Shown: piece by piece, positions 36,691-45,815 of the stretch | Position numbering within the stretch: position 1 is the stretch's first letter | How the letters are laid out: the number at the start of each line of letters is the position of its first letter | NCBI GenBank assembly: GCA_026418615.1 | Contig: JAOAAY010000006.1 | Coordinates: 1-64,000, forward strand | Reading direction: 5' to 3' | DNA length: 64,000 nt | Source: Candidatus Sumerlaeaceae bacterium | GTDB taxonomy: Bacteria > Sumerlaeota > Sumerlaeia > Sumerlaeales > Sumerlaeaceae | Notes under the pieces: model-generated | Databases searched by the model: none | What the model saw: the letters and a program-made list of their open reading frames with translations, nothing else | What the model was told of the DNA's origin: nothing | Program-made: the position numbers and the translations under genes

Positions 36691-39168
36691 ATGCTGGTCA
36701 GTTACAGGTGGCTCGTTGCGATGCTCGGCACGCAGACGCCTCTGGATGAGTTGCTCGAACGACTCGTGATGAACGGCCTTGAGGTGGAAGGCGTGCGCGA
36801 CCTTGGCGCCCAGTCTGGCAAAATTCTGGTAGGCCGCATACTCGAGATTGGGCCGCATCCGAATGCCGACAACCTGGTGCTTTGCCGCGTGGATGCGGGC
36901 CGCACGGAGCCGCTTCGGATCGTCTGTGGCGCGAAAAACATGAAAGTCGGCGACCTTGTGCCCGTTGCCCTGGAGGGTGCGGAACTGCCCAACGGGCTGA
37001 AACTCAAGCGGACGAAGATCCGCGGCGAGGTCAGCGAGGGCATGATGTGCAGCGGTCGCGAACTGGGCTGGAGCGATGATCAGGCAGGCCTGCTGATCCT
37101 GCCGCCGGATTGGTGCTACCAAGTCGGCCAAACATTTGACGCCATTGTTGATATCAAGGTCACCCCGAACCGGCCCGACTGCCTGTCACTGCGGGGCATC
37201 GCGCGCGACCTTGCTGCAGCCTTCGGGATCCCTGCCCCTGCATTCCCGCCACACGACCTGAACGAGACAGGCCTGGCGGCCTCGGATTTCGCCTCTGTCG
37301 AGGTCAAAGCCACTGCAGACTGTCCGCGGTATGCCGGGCGCGTCATTCGCGGTGTCAGGATTGCCCCCAGCCCGCTATGGCTCCAGCGCGCGGTGGAGAC
37401 AGCGGGGCTGCGGCCCATCAATAATGTGGTGGATGTAACCAACTATATTCTGGTAGAACTGGGCCATCCGCTGCATGCTTTCGATCTCGACCGGGTGGCT
37501 GGCGGCCGCGTGGTGGTGCGGCTGGCGCGCGACGGGGAGGAGGTCGAGACGCTCGACGGTCAGAAGTGTGTGCTGACCCCGGCAGACCTGCTGATTGCCG
37601 ACCCGGAGAAACCCATCGCGCTGGCCGGCATCATGGGGTGCGGCAATTCGGAGATCACCAACGAGACCACCAATGTTTTTCTGGAGTGCGCCTATTTCAA
37701 CCCGGTCACCATCCGGCGCACCTCAAAACGGTTGGGCAAAAGCACGGATTCGTCGTACCGTTTTGAGCGCGGTGTGGACTGGTCGGCGATGGAGCAGGTG
37801 ACGGACCGCGCGGCTCGCCTGATTGCGGAGGTGGCGGGGGGGCAGATTTGCGCGGGGCGCCTGATGGAGGGGCCGGGTGTCGCACCGCCTGCCCCGATCG
37901 AACTGTCGGCTGCACGCACGCGCATGTTGATCGGCGTGGACCTGTCGGATGCGCAGATCGAGGCGCCGCTCACCGCGTTGGGCTTTGGGCTGACTTCGGC
38001 GCAGGTCAACGATGGCCCCGGCTGGGTGGTGACGCCGCCCGCGTGGCGACCCGATATATCCTGCGACGCGGACCTCATCGAGGAAGTGGCGCGGATTTCC
38101 GGCTACGACCGGATCCCGTGCGCGCTGCCGTACATCCTGGGGCGACCGCAGCCCGAGCGCCGGCGCGATCATGTTCTTGCCGTGGTGCGCAGCGTGTTTG
38201 TGCGGCAGGGCTATGCTGAGGTGAGCAACTACAGTTTCCTGCCGGCGGCGGCGCTGGAAGCGTGCGGACTGCCCAGCAACATCCGGCTGCGCAACCCGTT
38301 GTCGGCGGAGTACGCGGCGCTGCGCACGGGTCTGCTGCCGGGCCTGCTGCAGTGCGTCGTGTTCAATCAAAATCATGGCACACCCGATGTGTCGCTGTTC
38401 GAGACGGGGGTTGTATGGCGGCGCGACGACAACGCTCGCGAGGGTGTCCCGCCTGCTGGGGGATGGCCGCCGTTGCCCGAGTTTTACCAGTTTGCCGCCG
38501 TATGCGCAGGCGCGCGCCACGAACCCGTCTGGCGCGGTCGCGCCCCGCAAAGTGATTACTTCGCAGCCCTTGAGGCGGCCACGGCCATCCTTGCCGCGCT
38601 GAACATCACCGGCTGGGAAGTGGCGCGCTTCGAGACGCACCTCGACCCGGCCACTTGCAGTGGCGCCGTCGCACGCGATGCGGCGTTCGCCTCGGTGGTG
38701 TTCCACCCCGGCAAATCCGGAGCCATCATGAAAGATGGGCGCACGCTCATGGTGCTGGGGGAAATTCATCCGCGGCTGCAGGCGAAATTGGAACTGCGGC
38801 GCACGGCCGCGGCGGTTATCGGCGACATCGCCGCTTTGGAGCCGTTTGCGGCAAATCTGCCCCAGTACAAACCCGTTCCCACGCTGCCGAGCGTTTCCCG
38901 CGACATCGCGCTCCTGGTGGACAAGTCCACGCCCGCGGCGGCCGTGGAGGCGGTCATTGTGCGTCGCGCCAAGCAGTTGCTCGCCGGATTGCGGCTGTTC
39001 GATGTGTACGAGGGTGAACGCATTCCTGCAGACAAACGCAGTCTGGCTTACTCGCTGCAACTCAATGCCGGCGACCGGACTCTGACGGACGAGGAGGTCG
39101 GAGAATTGATGGACAAAATTGTGGCGGATTTGCGGTCGAAACTTGGAGCGGAGTTGCGGCAAGGGTGA
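36691..39168 (+). CDS. pheT: Phenylalanine-tRNA ligase beta subunit
   Basis: This 825-residue protein is normal length. It has an N-terminal tRNA-binding OB domain (ILEIGPHPNADNLVLCRVD, IVCGAKNM, GEVSEGMMCSGRELG). B3/B4 editing follows (VTPNRPDCLSLRGIARDLA, NNVVDVTNYILVELGHPLHAFD), then B5, a catalytic-like domain and the FDX-ACB anticodon-binding domain at the end (PSVSRDIALLVD). It needs PheS, which is not in this window; in many bacteria pheS directly precedes pheT, so the gene is separated here. GAGGAAAGGA stands before the ATG. Confidence 0.97.
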   Translation: MLVSYRWLVAMLGTQTPLDELLERLVMNGLEVEGVRDLGAQSGKILVGRILEIGPHPNADNLVLCRVDAGRTEPLRIVCGAKNMKVGDLVPVALEGAELPNGLKLKRTKIRGEVSEGMMCSGRELGWSDDQAGLLILPPDWCYQVGQTFDAIVDIKVTPNRPDCLSLRGIARDLAAAFGIPAPAFPPHDLNETGLAASDFASVEVKATADCPRYAGRVIRGVRIAPSPLWLQRAVETAGLRPINNVVDVTNYILVELGHPLHAFDLDRVAGGRVVVRLARDGEEVETLDGQKCVLTPADLLIADPEKPIALAGIMGCGNSEITNETTNVFLECAYFNPVTIRRTSKRLGKSTDSSYRFERGVDWSAMEQVTDRAARLIAEVAGGQICAGRLMEGPGVAPPAPIELSAARTRMLIGVDLSDAQIEAPLTALGFGLTSAQVNDGPGWVVTPPAWRPDISCDADLIEEVARISGYDRIPCALPYILGRPQPERRRDHVLAVVRSVFVRQGYAEVSNYSFLPAAALEACGLPSNIRLRNPLSAEYAALRTGLLPGLLQCVVFNQNHGTPDVSLFETGVVWRRDDNAREGVPPAGGWPPLPEFYQFAAVCAGARHEPVWRGRAPQSDYFAALEAATAILAALNITGWEVARFETHLDPATCSGAVARDAAFASVVFHPGKSGAIMKDGRTLMVLGEIHPRLQAKLELRRTAAAVIGDIAALEPFAANLPQYKPVPTLPSVSRDIALLVDKSTPAAAVEAVIVRRAKQLLAGLRLFDVYEGERIPADKRSLAYSLQLNAGDRTLTDEEVGELMDKIVADLRSKLGAELRQG

Positions 39169-39362
39169 CCGCAGGGCGCCCGATGCGAGTGCCGGCGCCG
39201 GCATCGCATGGTGCGTGTGCCATTCTGTGCGGGCGATGGCAGGCGGATGGAGAAATACCGTTGCGCGATCGCCGCGCGCGGCTTTGCCCCGCGCCTCTAC
39301 CGCAATGGCTGGTGTCGAGTCGGACGCCGGAGCGTGCCTAAGGGCGGGCTGGGTAACGGTCA

Positions 39363-41018
39363 GTGCGGCGGTTTGCGACCTTTTCCGACGGGCGATTCGC
39401 CTCGGGCGCGATGCTGATCCTTGCGGCCGCTGCGGCCGTGCGATTCCAAGGGCTTGGTCGGCTGGAACTGTGGCATGACGAGTGCCACGCGGTCATCACG
39501 GCGCGGTCGCCGTTGGGTATCCTGCACGAGTTAAGACAAGACTCGAACGCGCCCCTGTACTTTTTCGTCCTGCGCCTGTGGACGGCCGTTTTCGGCATCA
39601 GCGCCGAAGGGGTGCGTTCGTTGTCGGCCACGCTTGGGCTTGCGGCGGTGGCTTGCGTCGGTCTTTGGGTTCGGGCGCTGGGAATGCCACGGGGGGCCGC
39701 GCTCTGGGCGCTGGGCCTGGCTTCAGGCGCCACATTACAGGTGTATTATTCCCAAGAGGCGCGCGGCTACACGCTGGTGTTCCTGCTGGTTTCGCTGGCA
39801 GGGATGGGCTTGGCGCGGGCTGTCGCGTCGGGGCGCGCGGGCTGGTGGGTGGCGCACGGCGCGGCTTTGGCGCTGGCATTGTTTGCGCATGACTTGTGCC
39901 TCGCGTTCGTCCCTGCGGCGTGGCTTGCCGCTTGGGCTCTGGGAACGGATCGCCGCGGGTGGAAACGGCTGGCCCTCTGCCACGCGGCAGTCCTGTCGGT
40001 GTATGGCCCTTATCTGGCCTATGTATTGGCCCAGCCCAAAGGACCTGCGCTGGCCTGGATTGAGCCGTTGTGGCGCGCCCTGCCGCCTGCTCTCGCACTT
40101 CCGCGATCGGTTGAGGCGCTGGGCGTGGCAGGCCACACGCCTGCGTACATCCGCCTCGTGCCGCCGGATTTGGTCGTGCGTTTGCTGTCAGGTGCAGTGA
40201 CCATTGTTTGTCTGGCGGGATGTGTCTCATGGTTGATGCAGGGCGGCCCGGACACGGCTGTGGCCGAGAGGCGCGCTGTGCGCCGCGGACTGGTGGCCTT
40301 ATCGGCATTTGCCTTCGTACCATTGCTATCGCAGTTTGGGTATTCCCTGGCTATAAAACCTATTTATGTTGTTGCGCGATATGACACGCTCGCCCAGCCG
40401 GCGTTCCTTGGGTTGCTGGCGGCGGGGGCGCTGGCCGTTCAGCGCGCGCTGGCGCGGGTTTCAGCCCCGGCGGGAGTCCTGCCCGCGATAGCCGTGGTCG
40501 CGCTGGCGATCCACCCGCTGGCCCAGCGGGCTGTGCCGCTGGATGACGATCTCGTGTACCGGCCACAGCAGGTGCGGGGCGAGATCCTGACCGCCGAAGC
40601 GGGGGCTGATGACCTCATCGTGTGTATGGGTTTGGAGGCCACCCGGATCGCCTACCAAATGCTGCTGCGCGATATCCCGGCAGACCTTGTGACCTTTCCG
40701 TTGTCCACACGGCGCCACATGGGATGGTTTGTGCCGGAGGCCGTTTTGGCCGAGGGACGGGAGCGTCTCGAGGGCGAGGCTCATGCAATCCTCAATGGCT
40801 TCTTTGGACCCGACCGACGATACCGCCGGCTCTGGGTGGTCATGGATCCCTACAGCGGTACTCCACAGCCGCCGGGTCGGGCCAATCCCTACGCAGAGAT
40901 ATCGGGGATTTTTCTGGGGATGGTCGCCCGCCGCGGTCTGTTGTCGGCGGGCCTGTCCACCCCGGAAAAAACGGCGCGGGCAGAGGCCGTGGGCCTCAGG
41001 TTGTTTGAGGCGCCCTAG
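39363..41018 (+). CDS. GT-C fold (GT39/GT83-like) membrane glycosyltransferase
   Basis: This 551-residue protein begins with a short basic tail and about ten to twelve hydrophobic helices. The first periplasmic loop contains LGRLELWHDECHAV, whose DE pair is the catalytic and metal-binding motif of ArnT/PMT-type transferases, followed by NAPLYFFVLRLW. The soluble C-terminus has ADDLIVCMGLEATR. It would transfer sugar from a polyprenyl donor at the periplasmic face. The start (GTG at 39363) is uncertain. Its stop overlaps the converging remnant described at 41015. Confidence 0.78.
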   Translation: MRRFATFSDGRFASGAMLILAAAAAVRFQGLGRLELWHDECHAVITARSPLGILHELRQDSNAPLYFFVLRLWTAVFGISAEGVRSLSATLGLAAVACVGLWVRALGMPRGAALWALGLASGATLQVYYSQEARGYTLVFLLVSLAGMGLARAVASGRAGWWVAHGAALALALFAHDLCLAFVPAAWLAAWALGTDRRGWKRLALCHAAVLSVYGPYLAYVLAQPKGPALAWIEPLWRALPPALALPRSVEALGVAGHTPAYIRLVPPDLVVRLLSGAVTIVCLAGCVSWLMQGGPDTAVAERRAVRRGLVALSAFAFVPLLSQFGYSLAIKPIYVVARYDTLAQPAFLGLLAAGALAVQRALARVSAPAGVLPAIAVVALAIHPLAQRAVPLDDDLVYRPQQVRGEILTAEAGADDLIVCMGLEATRIAYQMLLRDIPADLVTFPLSTRRHMGWFVPEAVLAEGRERLEGEAHAILNGFFGPDRRYRRLWVVMDPYSGTPQPPGRANPYAEISGIFLGMVARRGLLSAGLSTPEKTARAEAVGLRLFEAP

Positions 41019-41149
41019 CGGCGACGGATAGCCGCTGTCGGGTCGAGCCGTTTGGCCGCGGCTTTCCGGGCCATGAACAGAGAGATGGCCTCGGGATGTC
41101 TCGATCCAGGTGGGCGCTCCGCGGGCAACCACTCTGGAGGAAGGGCCAC
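41015..41149 (-). pseudogene. Possible remnant of an FtsX/MacB-type permease C-terminus
   Basis: A 44-codon frame lies 34 bases behind the DUF3299 gene on the same strand and ends LFMARKAAAKRLDPTAAIRRR in form (shown here in parts: LFMARKAAAK, RLDPTAAIR). That resembles the ARKAARLDPIEALR tail of FtsX/MacB-type ABC permeases. There is no ribosome site at the GTG and an in-frame stop just upstream. A decayed permease end or a chance small frame are both possible. Confidence 0.3.
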
Positions 41150-41183
41150 GACTCAGGATCGGGCTGGTTGATGCGGCGTGCCG

Positions 41184-41993
41184 TTACATGTAATAACTTT
41201 CCACATCGGCATCCCGCAAGGGGACAACATCCTCCACCCTGAGCCTATACAGGCTCAGCACCACACCGCCGTCGCGTTCCTCGCCGACCTCGAGCGTGCC
41301 GTAAACGGTGATGACCACATCGCTGTAAAAGGGAACGCTTTTTCCATCGAGGGTTGCGTCAATCCACTCGTTCATCTTCGGCATGATCCCGAAGCAGCAG
41401 AGGTCGCGGCTGCGTGTGAGCAGAAAACCCTTGACGCCGTCCGTCTCGACGACGGTCGGCACCATGAATCCGCGGATGGCCACGCGCTTGCCGTTCAGGG
41501 CCTTGATGCGGTCCGGAATCTGGTCGCGGCTGGCGGCTGGGGGGAGATCCCCGCCCGGTGCGTCCTCGTCCGGTACAAAAACTTCGTACTTGTAACTGGC
41601 CAGTGTGCGGAAGGAGAGGGGGGTAAACCCTTTGTGGGCGGCATCCACGGGGATCTTGTCTTCGTCCTCTTCCACAGCGGCCATATCGGGCGGCGCGGTA
41701 CGGTTTTCCGGCTGGTCGGAGGCTGGCACCACGACTGGCGGGGGAGCATCCGCCTGCGGCCTGGATGCCGGTTCGGGTAGCGGCGGGCCGGTCACAAGCC
41801 GCGACGGACGGTCTGGCAATTCGTAGGCAACTTCGAGAGGAGTGGCGGCCGGGCGAACAAACGGCGCGCCAGCGGGCGGCGGGGCGGAGCGGGCGGACTC
41901 GGGAGGGACGCTGCGCGGAGTGAAGGTGAACACGGCCACCCCCATGCCCGCAGCCAGACCACACAGAGACCAGATCATAACTTGCACCCTCAT
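41184..41993 (-). CDS. DUF3299 domain protein, membrane-anchored or secreted
   Basis: This 269-residue protein has an N-terminal hydrophobic segment (residues 5-24) and a long Pro/Ala-rich linker to about 110. The C-terminal domain has FTPLSFRTLASYKYE, LNGKRVAIRGFMVPTV and DLCCFGIMPKMNEWID, the DUF3299 pattern with a conserved CCFG. As I recall, DUF3299 genes often accompany ABC permease/ATPase pairs and His-rich zinc-related proteins. Here a His-rich secreted protein is upstream on the same strand and a possible permease remnant is downstream. Function is unknown. Confidence 0.8.
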   Translation of the reverse strand: MRVQVMIWSLCGLAAGMGVAVFTFTPRSVPPESARSAPPPAGAPFVRPAATPLEVAYELPDRPSRLVTGPPLPEPASRPQADAPPPVVVPASDQPENRTAPPDMAAVEEDEDKIPVDAAHKGFTPLSFRTLASYKYEVFVPDEDAPGGDLPPAASRDQIPDRIKALNGKRVAIRGFMVPTVVETDGVKGFLLTRSRDLCCFGIMPKMNEWIDATLDGKSVPFYSDVVITVYGTLEVGEERDGGVVLSLYRLRVEDVVPLRDADVESYYM

Positions 41994-42164
41994 GTTACCG
42001 TGTCCTGACCGGGAAAATAGTTGTGCAAAAGGATTCGTTTATGAAACAGTTTTCTGGCTTCCCCGCACTCTGTGAGCAAACGGCTGCAATCCGGATCTTC
42101 CCGGGCAGGCTGCTGCTTCGTCGGCTGCCGGAGGACAGGGCAGTCTGACGGGAGGGCTGCCGTA

Positions 42165-42734
42165 TCATCGCCTATTTTTAACTTTCTTCCCCGGTTGCGC
42201 GCCGTGGCCGTGGCTTTTGTCCTGAGAGGGCCATTGAAACTCTACGCCGTCGAACTTCTGGCCTTTGATCGAGAGCGGACCGAGGCGACCGCTGACGCGT
42301 CGGGCACCCTTGAGGGCGTCAGCCGTGGCGGCGAATTCGGAGGCATCGCCGGGCTTTTCACCGGTCAGGACGCTTGTCTGGGCGACCAATTTAAGAACAA
42401 GGGTGGCCGTGGATTCACTGGCGGGCTTGGGATCTTCAACCGACAACGATGCCTCTAGTTCCGGCTGGGCCACTCGCACGCCGCGCTCGGCGTTGCCGTC
42501 AAGGATATACGCGGTCAGCCGTCCCGCCGTGGAGTCCACGACAAACTCCACATGGGCAAAGCATCCGCCAAGGGAAACGAGAGTTCCGCCGTGAGGCGCC
42601 GCATGGCTATGGCCATGGCTGCGGCCCGAGGCGTCCGGCTTGTTGCTGCCCGTTGCGGCCTCAGCAGCGTGCGTCACGGCGCAAGCCAACAGAAGGGCTG
42701 CAACGCTTGCGTACTTCCACATCGGTTTTCTCAT
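42165..42734 (-). CDS. His-rich secreted protein, metal-binding candidate
   Basis: This 189-residue protein has a Sec signal (MRKPMWKYASVAALLLACAV, cleavage near H-A-A-E-A). The mature N-terminus is rich in His (GRSHGHSHAAPHGGTLV) and is followed by HVEFVVDSTAGRLTAYILD and a C-terminal SHGHG. The HGG...HVE...LTAYILD pattern occurs in periplasmic metal-related proteins. GGAG lies seven bases before the ATG at 42734. The DUF3299 gene follows 171 bases later on the same strand, so a metal-related cluster is plausible. Confidence 0.7.
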   Translation of the reverse strand: MRKPMWKYASVAALLLACAVTHAAEAATGSNKPDASGRSHGHSHAAPHGGTLVSLGGCFAHVEFVVDSTAGRLTAYILDGNAERGVRVAQPELEASLSVEDPKPASESTATLVLKLVAQTSVLTGEKPGDASEFAATADALKGARRVSGRLGPLSIKGQKFDGVEFQWPSQDKSHGHGAQPGKKVKNRR

Positions 42735-43025
42735 GGAGGTCTCCACTGAATGTCATCGCGTGAGACTTCTGTTCTTAAGGCTGGTCTCGACCGCAACGCA
42801 AACGCTCGAACAGCCCGCGTGCTGGCCGACCGGCCCGCGTGCGTCAGGCTACTCTGCAAAGATCCGAAGGATTCACGATGGGCGCAAGCCCACCGGCCAC
42901 GACACGAGGGCGACCTTGCTGACCGTCTCGCTCTTTGCTTGCCGCGAGAGCCGGTTGAGGAGGTCTCGACTGCGTGCGGCAGCGTGCGGCTACAGCGGTG
43001 CGGCGGAATCGAAAGGAGGTCCTGA

Positions 43026-43060
43026 CAAAAAGATTGCCCGCCCCGGGAAGCGGGGCGGGC
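43026..43060 (-). terminator. Intrinsic terminator after the first WxLYE-tail gene
   Basis: On the minus strand, GCCCGCCCCG and CGGGGCGGGC form a near-perfect stem around a short loop, followed by AATCTTTTTG. It lies about 30 bases after the stop at 43092. Confidence 0.88.
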
Positions 43061-43091
43061 TGAGCAGTCGAACTGTCAAAAACATAGACGG

Positions 43092-44036
43092 TTATTCGTA
43101 CAGTTTCCAATCCTTCGCTGCCGTCGGCAAATCCTCAATTACCAGGTTATCGAACACAGAGAAGTTATCCAACTGCAGCGACAAGGGAGTGGGAACACCC
43201 GCATTGATGTCGGTATGGCCGATTAACGGACTGATGAGGCCGGCGGGGAGTCCGTTCGTGATGGCAACCAACTGGAATGCAGTATCGGAGGGACGCTTAA
43301 CCTCGAGTTGCGCGGTCGAACCGTTGACGGTCAGACGGTAGGTGTTCCAAGCCTTACCCGGCGCGCCAGCCGTCTGATACGGAGGCGACTGGTAGAAACT
43401 CTGCCACACCGAGTCGAGGTTATTATAGAAGGCGCCGCCGTGCCACGCGGTGGCTGCCTGATTGAGCGCCATGTTTCCGGCGCCGATCACCGTGCGATAA
43501 TCTGCGGCGGCGCCCCCTTCGCCCGTCATTGTCAAATAAAAGCCCGTACCCGGACCACCCGCGAACGGACAGACCGTCGCGCTGGTCGTGGTGGCGCCGA
43601 GCATCGTGGCCTGAGTGGATCCCGAGGAACCGCCAGCGTTGCCGTTGTAGTTTGCCCAAACATCCACCGTCATGCGCCATGCATTGGCCGGAAGGCCGGT
43701 GACATTGGGGTACGCGACGATGCCGTCCACATTGACAACTTCAGCCCCGTCATTGGCACTCATACGCAGCCCCTGAGTGGTGCCGCCGGTGGAATTCGGG
43801 GCCGACGGAATGGGAATCGGAGTGAATCCGCCCCCCTGCACATGCGTCGAATAATCGTAGACAAAATTGGCGGTCGAGTCCGTCGCGCCGGACGGCGCGC
43901 GTACGACGGCGAAAAGGGCACTCTGATCCGTATCGAAATTCGCCGAAAACAGGGTGGCCGAGTAGCCCGACGATACAACCGTGGCCATGAGACCGGTCAA
44001 CCCAAGGATAGAACAACTTTTACATGAAATTCTCAT
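43092..44036 (-). CDS. Secreted LamG-like beta protein with C-terminal W-K-L-Y-E tail
   Basis: This 314-residue protein has a signal peptide (MRISCKSCSILGLTGLM..., cleavage near S-S-G-Y-S-A). The mature body is Gly/Ser/Thr/Asn-rich with a concanavalin/LamG-like pattern: TLFSANFDTDQSALF, WRMTVDVWANYNG and LQLDNFSVFDNLVIE. It ends in a short linker and KDWKLYE. No catalytic motif is visible. The ATG at 44036 is ten bases from GGGAGG; 44045 is in frame but almost touches that site. A terminator follows. The tail is shared with the next gene upstream on this strand. Confidence 0.8.
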   Translation of the reverse strand: MRISCKSCSILGLTGLMATVVSSGYSATLFSANFDTDQSALFAVVRAPSGATDSTANFVYDYSTHVQGGGFTPIPIPSAPNSTGGTTQGLRMSANDGAEVVNVDGIVAYPNVTGLPANAWRMTVDVWANYNGNAGGSSGSTQATMLGATTTSATVCPFAGGPGTGFYLTMTGEGGAAADYRTVIGAGNMALNQAATAWHGGAFYNNLDSVWQSFYQSPPYQTAGAPGKAWNTYRLTVNGSTAQLEVKRPSDTAFQLVAITNGLPAGLISPLIGHTDINAGVPTPLSLQLDNFSVFDNLVIEDLPTAAKDWKLYE

Positions 44037-44253
44037 GAAAGACATGCCTCCCGAGACAAAAAATGACTTCACGGAGAGCGTGCGACTCCCCGTTCTTGAT
44101 TTAGTACTAAAATGGTACAATTATTGGCATTTTAGCAACAAAAAACGGCATGTGACATGCAAAATGGCCAAGGTTAGGAGGCTGTCTCTCCCCCCGCCGG
44201 GTCCGGTCGCTGGGGGAGATGCGTTTTGAGCGCTGCGGTTGCCCAAACAAATG

Positions 44254-44281
44254 CGGGCGGCTCCCGTAGGAACCGCCCGCG
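44254..44281 (-). terminator. Hairpin after the second WxLYE-tail gene, probable terminator
   Basis: GCGGGCGG and CCGCCCGC form an eight-base stem with a twelve-base loop, about 30 bases after the stop at 44312 in the minus direction. It is followed by ATTTGTTTG, a weak T tract. Confidence 0.65.
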
Positions 44282-44311
44282 TGAGGCATTCAGTTGCTAG
44301 CAGGTTGGCTG

Positions 44312-45484
44312 CTATTCGTACAGCGACCACTCCTTATCCGTCGCAGCCGGCGGGACCGGCGGGGCGAACAGAGGCGAGGAGACGAGCACGGCATTCTGGA
44401 CACCCAAGTTTGTTCCGGCCGGGTAATAGGCGCGGTAGTTGTCCAAGTAGAGCCGCTTGCTCTGCGGAGAGTAATTCACATTGTGATAGAGCGTGAAGCA
44501 CGGCAACTGGGCGTCCACGGTCTGCCAGGGTCCGACCGTGCCAGTGTTCGGATCGAAGGTCGCGCGGTACACGACATTCTGCCGCGTGCCGCCAATGGTC
44601 CGGCCGCCGATACAGAAGATCGTGTTGTTGACGGCTACGAACTCAGCACCATAGAGGGCCTGAGGCAGCAGGTTGGCCTGCAGCGTCCAGGCAGTGATTG
44701 CGCCAGTTGCCGGGTTGGTGGAAGCCACATAAACCGTATTGGTTGAATTGGCGTTCGAAATCGCGCTGTGGATGCCCGGCGCCGAGATGATGAAATTCCC
44801 GATGGTGCAGGAGAACGGGAAGTACCAGCCTGTACCGGCCGGGGGACCGGGGTCAGGCAGAACCGTGGTGGTGGTAAACCCGCCGAGGTCGCCATTGGGC
44901 AGAATCGGTGCGTACTGGACCGTGTCATACAGGGGCGGAATGCCAGAATCGCTGTCGCCACCGTAGGCATAGAAGTAGCCCGCCTGCGTGATCGCAGCAC
45001 CGCCGAGTTCCGGATCATAGGTCGGCAAGAAGGGTGTTGTGGTGATTGAGTCCACCGCGCCTGTGCCCGGATTGATCTTTACGATTGTCGCATGGTTGCG
45101 GTTATTAGTGGTCGTGTTCCACCCGCCGCCCGCGATGTAGATGACGCTGCCCGTTGTGACGGTCTGGTCGTTGATATAGGCATAGCCGGCCACGCCGTTC
45201 TGCTGGGGGGGCATGCTGGTCAGTTCGTCGGTTTGCTGAACAAAGCCAACAAACGGGTTGATCTTCATCTTCCAGATCCGCCGCGTGTCGCCGTCGGTGG
45301 TGTTGTTGCCACCGAGGATGTACAGCGAGTCTCCCACGATAACCGACCCGCCCATTTGGGTTTCAAAGCCCGTGGGGTAAACCGCAGTCTGGGTCGTCCA
45401 AGAAGTAATGACGGCTGGCGTCTGGGCATACACCGAGCCAGCCAGACCGCATAGGAATGCGATCGCATATTTGTTAAATTGCAT
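44312..45484 (-). CDS. Secreted kelch/beta-propeller-like protein with C-terminal W-S-L-Y-E tail
   Basis: This 390-residue protein has a signal peptide (MQFNKYAIAFLCGLAGSVYAQ). Repeated blades of kelch type follow: VIVGDSLYILGGNNT, VIYIAGGGWNT, GYFYAYGGDSDSG and NTIFCIGGRTIGG, each with a Gly-Gly turn. After the last blade come a Pro/Ala linker (FAPPVPPAATD) and KEWSLYE. It is presumably an extracellular or surface binding protein. GGGAGG precedes the ATG. It has no partner in its operon. Confidence 0.85.
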   Translation of the reverse strand: MQFNKYAIAFLCGLAGSVYAQTPAVITSWTTQTAVYPTGFETQMGGSVIVGDSLYILGGNNTTDGDTRRIWKMKINPFVGFVQQTDELTSMPPQQNGVAGYAYINDQTVTTGSVIYIAGGGWNTTTNNRNHATIVKINPGTGAVDSITTTPFLPTYDPELGGAAITQAGYFYAYGGDSDSGIPPLYDTVQYAPILPNGDLGGFTTTTVLPDPGPPAGTGWYFPFSCTIGNFIISAPGIHSAISNANSTNTVYVASTNPATGAITAWTLQANLLPQALYGAEFVAVNNTIFCIGGRTIGGTRQNVVYRATFDPNTGTVGPWQTVDAQLPCFTLYHNVNYSPQSKRLYLDNYRAYYPAGTNLGVQNAVLVSSPLFAPPVPPAATDKEWSLYE

Positions 45485-45815
45485 GGATCAAAAACCTCCC
45501 GATAAAGTCATGGTAGTGCATTTGACAAGTAGCGACATCCGCATGTAGCAAGTCAATCGGAAAAGAACGCCGGCATCGCTGTCTGAAATTTCGTCGCAAA
45601 CTCGATCCCGGGGCCGATGATCGGGTTAGTGGAAATCCTGTTTTGGCTCGATCCCTTTGCCGTCGGCGAAAGCGACTGAAAGGATTATGTGACCGCAGGA
45701 CTAAGGAGCAGAGAAACCGCCTGTTGCGTTTGGGTTCATGCCGTCAGGAGGGTTTCGCGGCCCACGCTGCAAAAAAAGATTTGCACGGCAGGTTTGTGGC
45801 AGGTGTTTAGGCCAG
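45485..45815. other. Divergent intergenic region
   Basis: About 330 bases separate the kelch-like gene from the phosphoesterase gene. It must hold promoters for both. I see no gene, terminator or clear repeat; an upstream extension of the phosphoesterase frame to 45738 is not protein-like. Confidence 0.5.
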
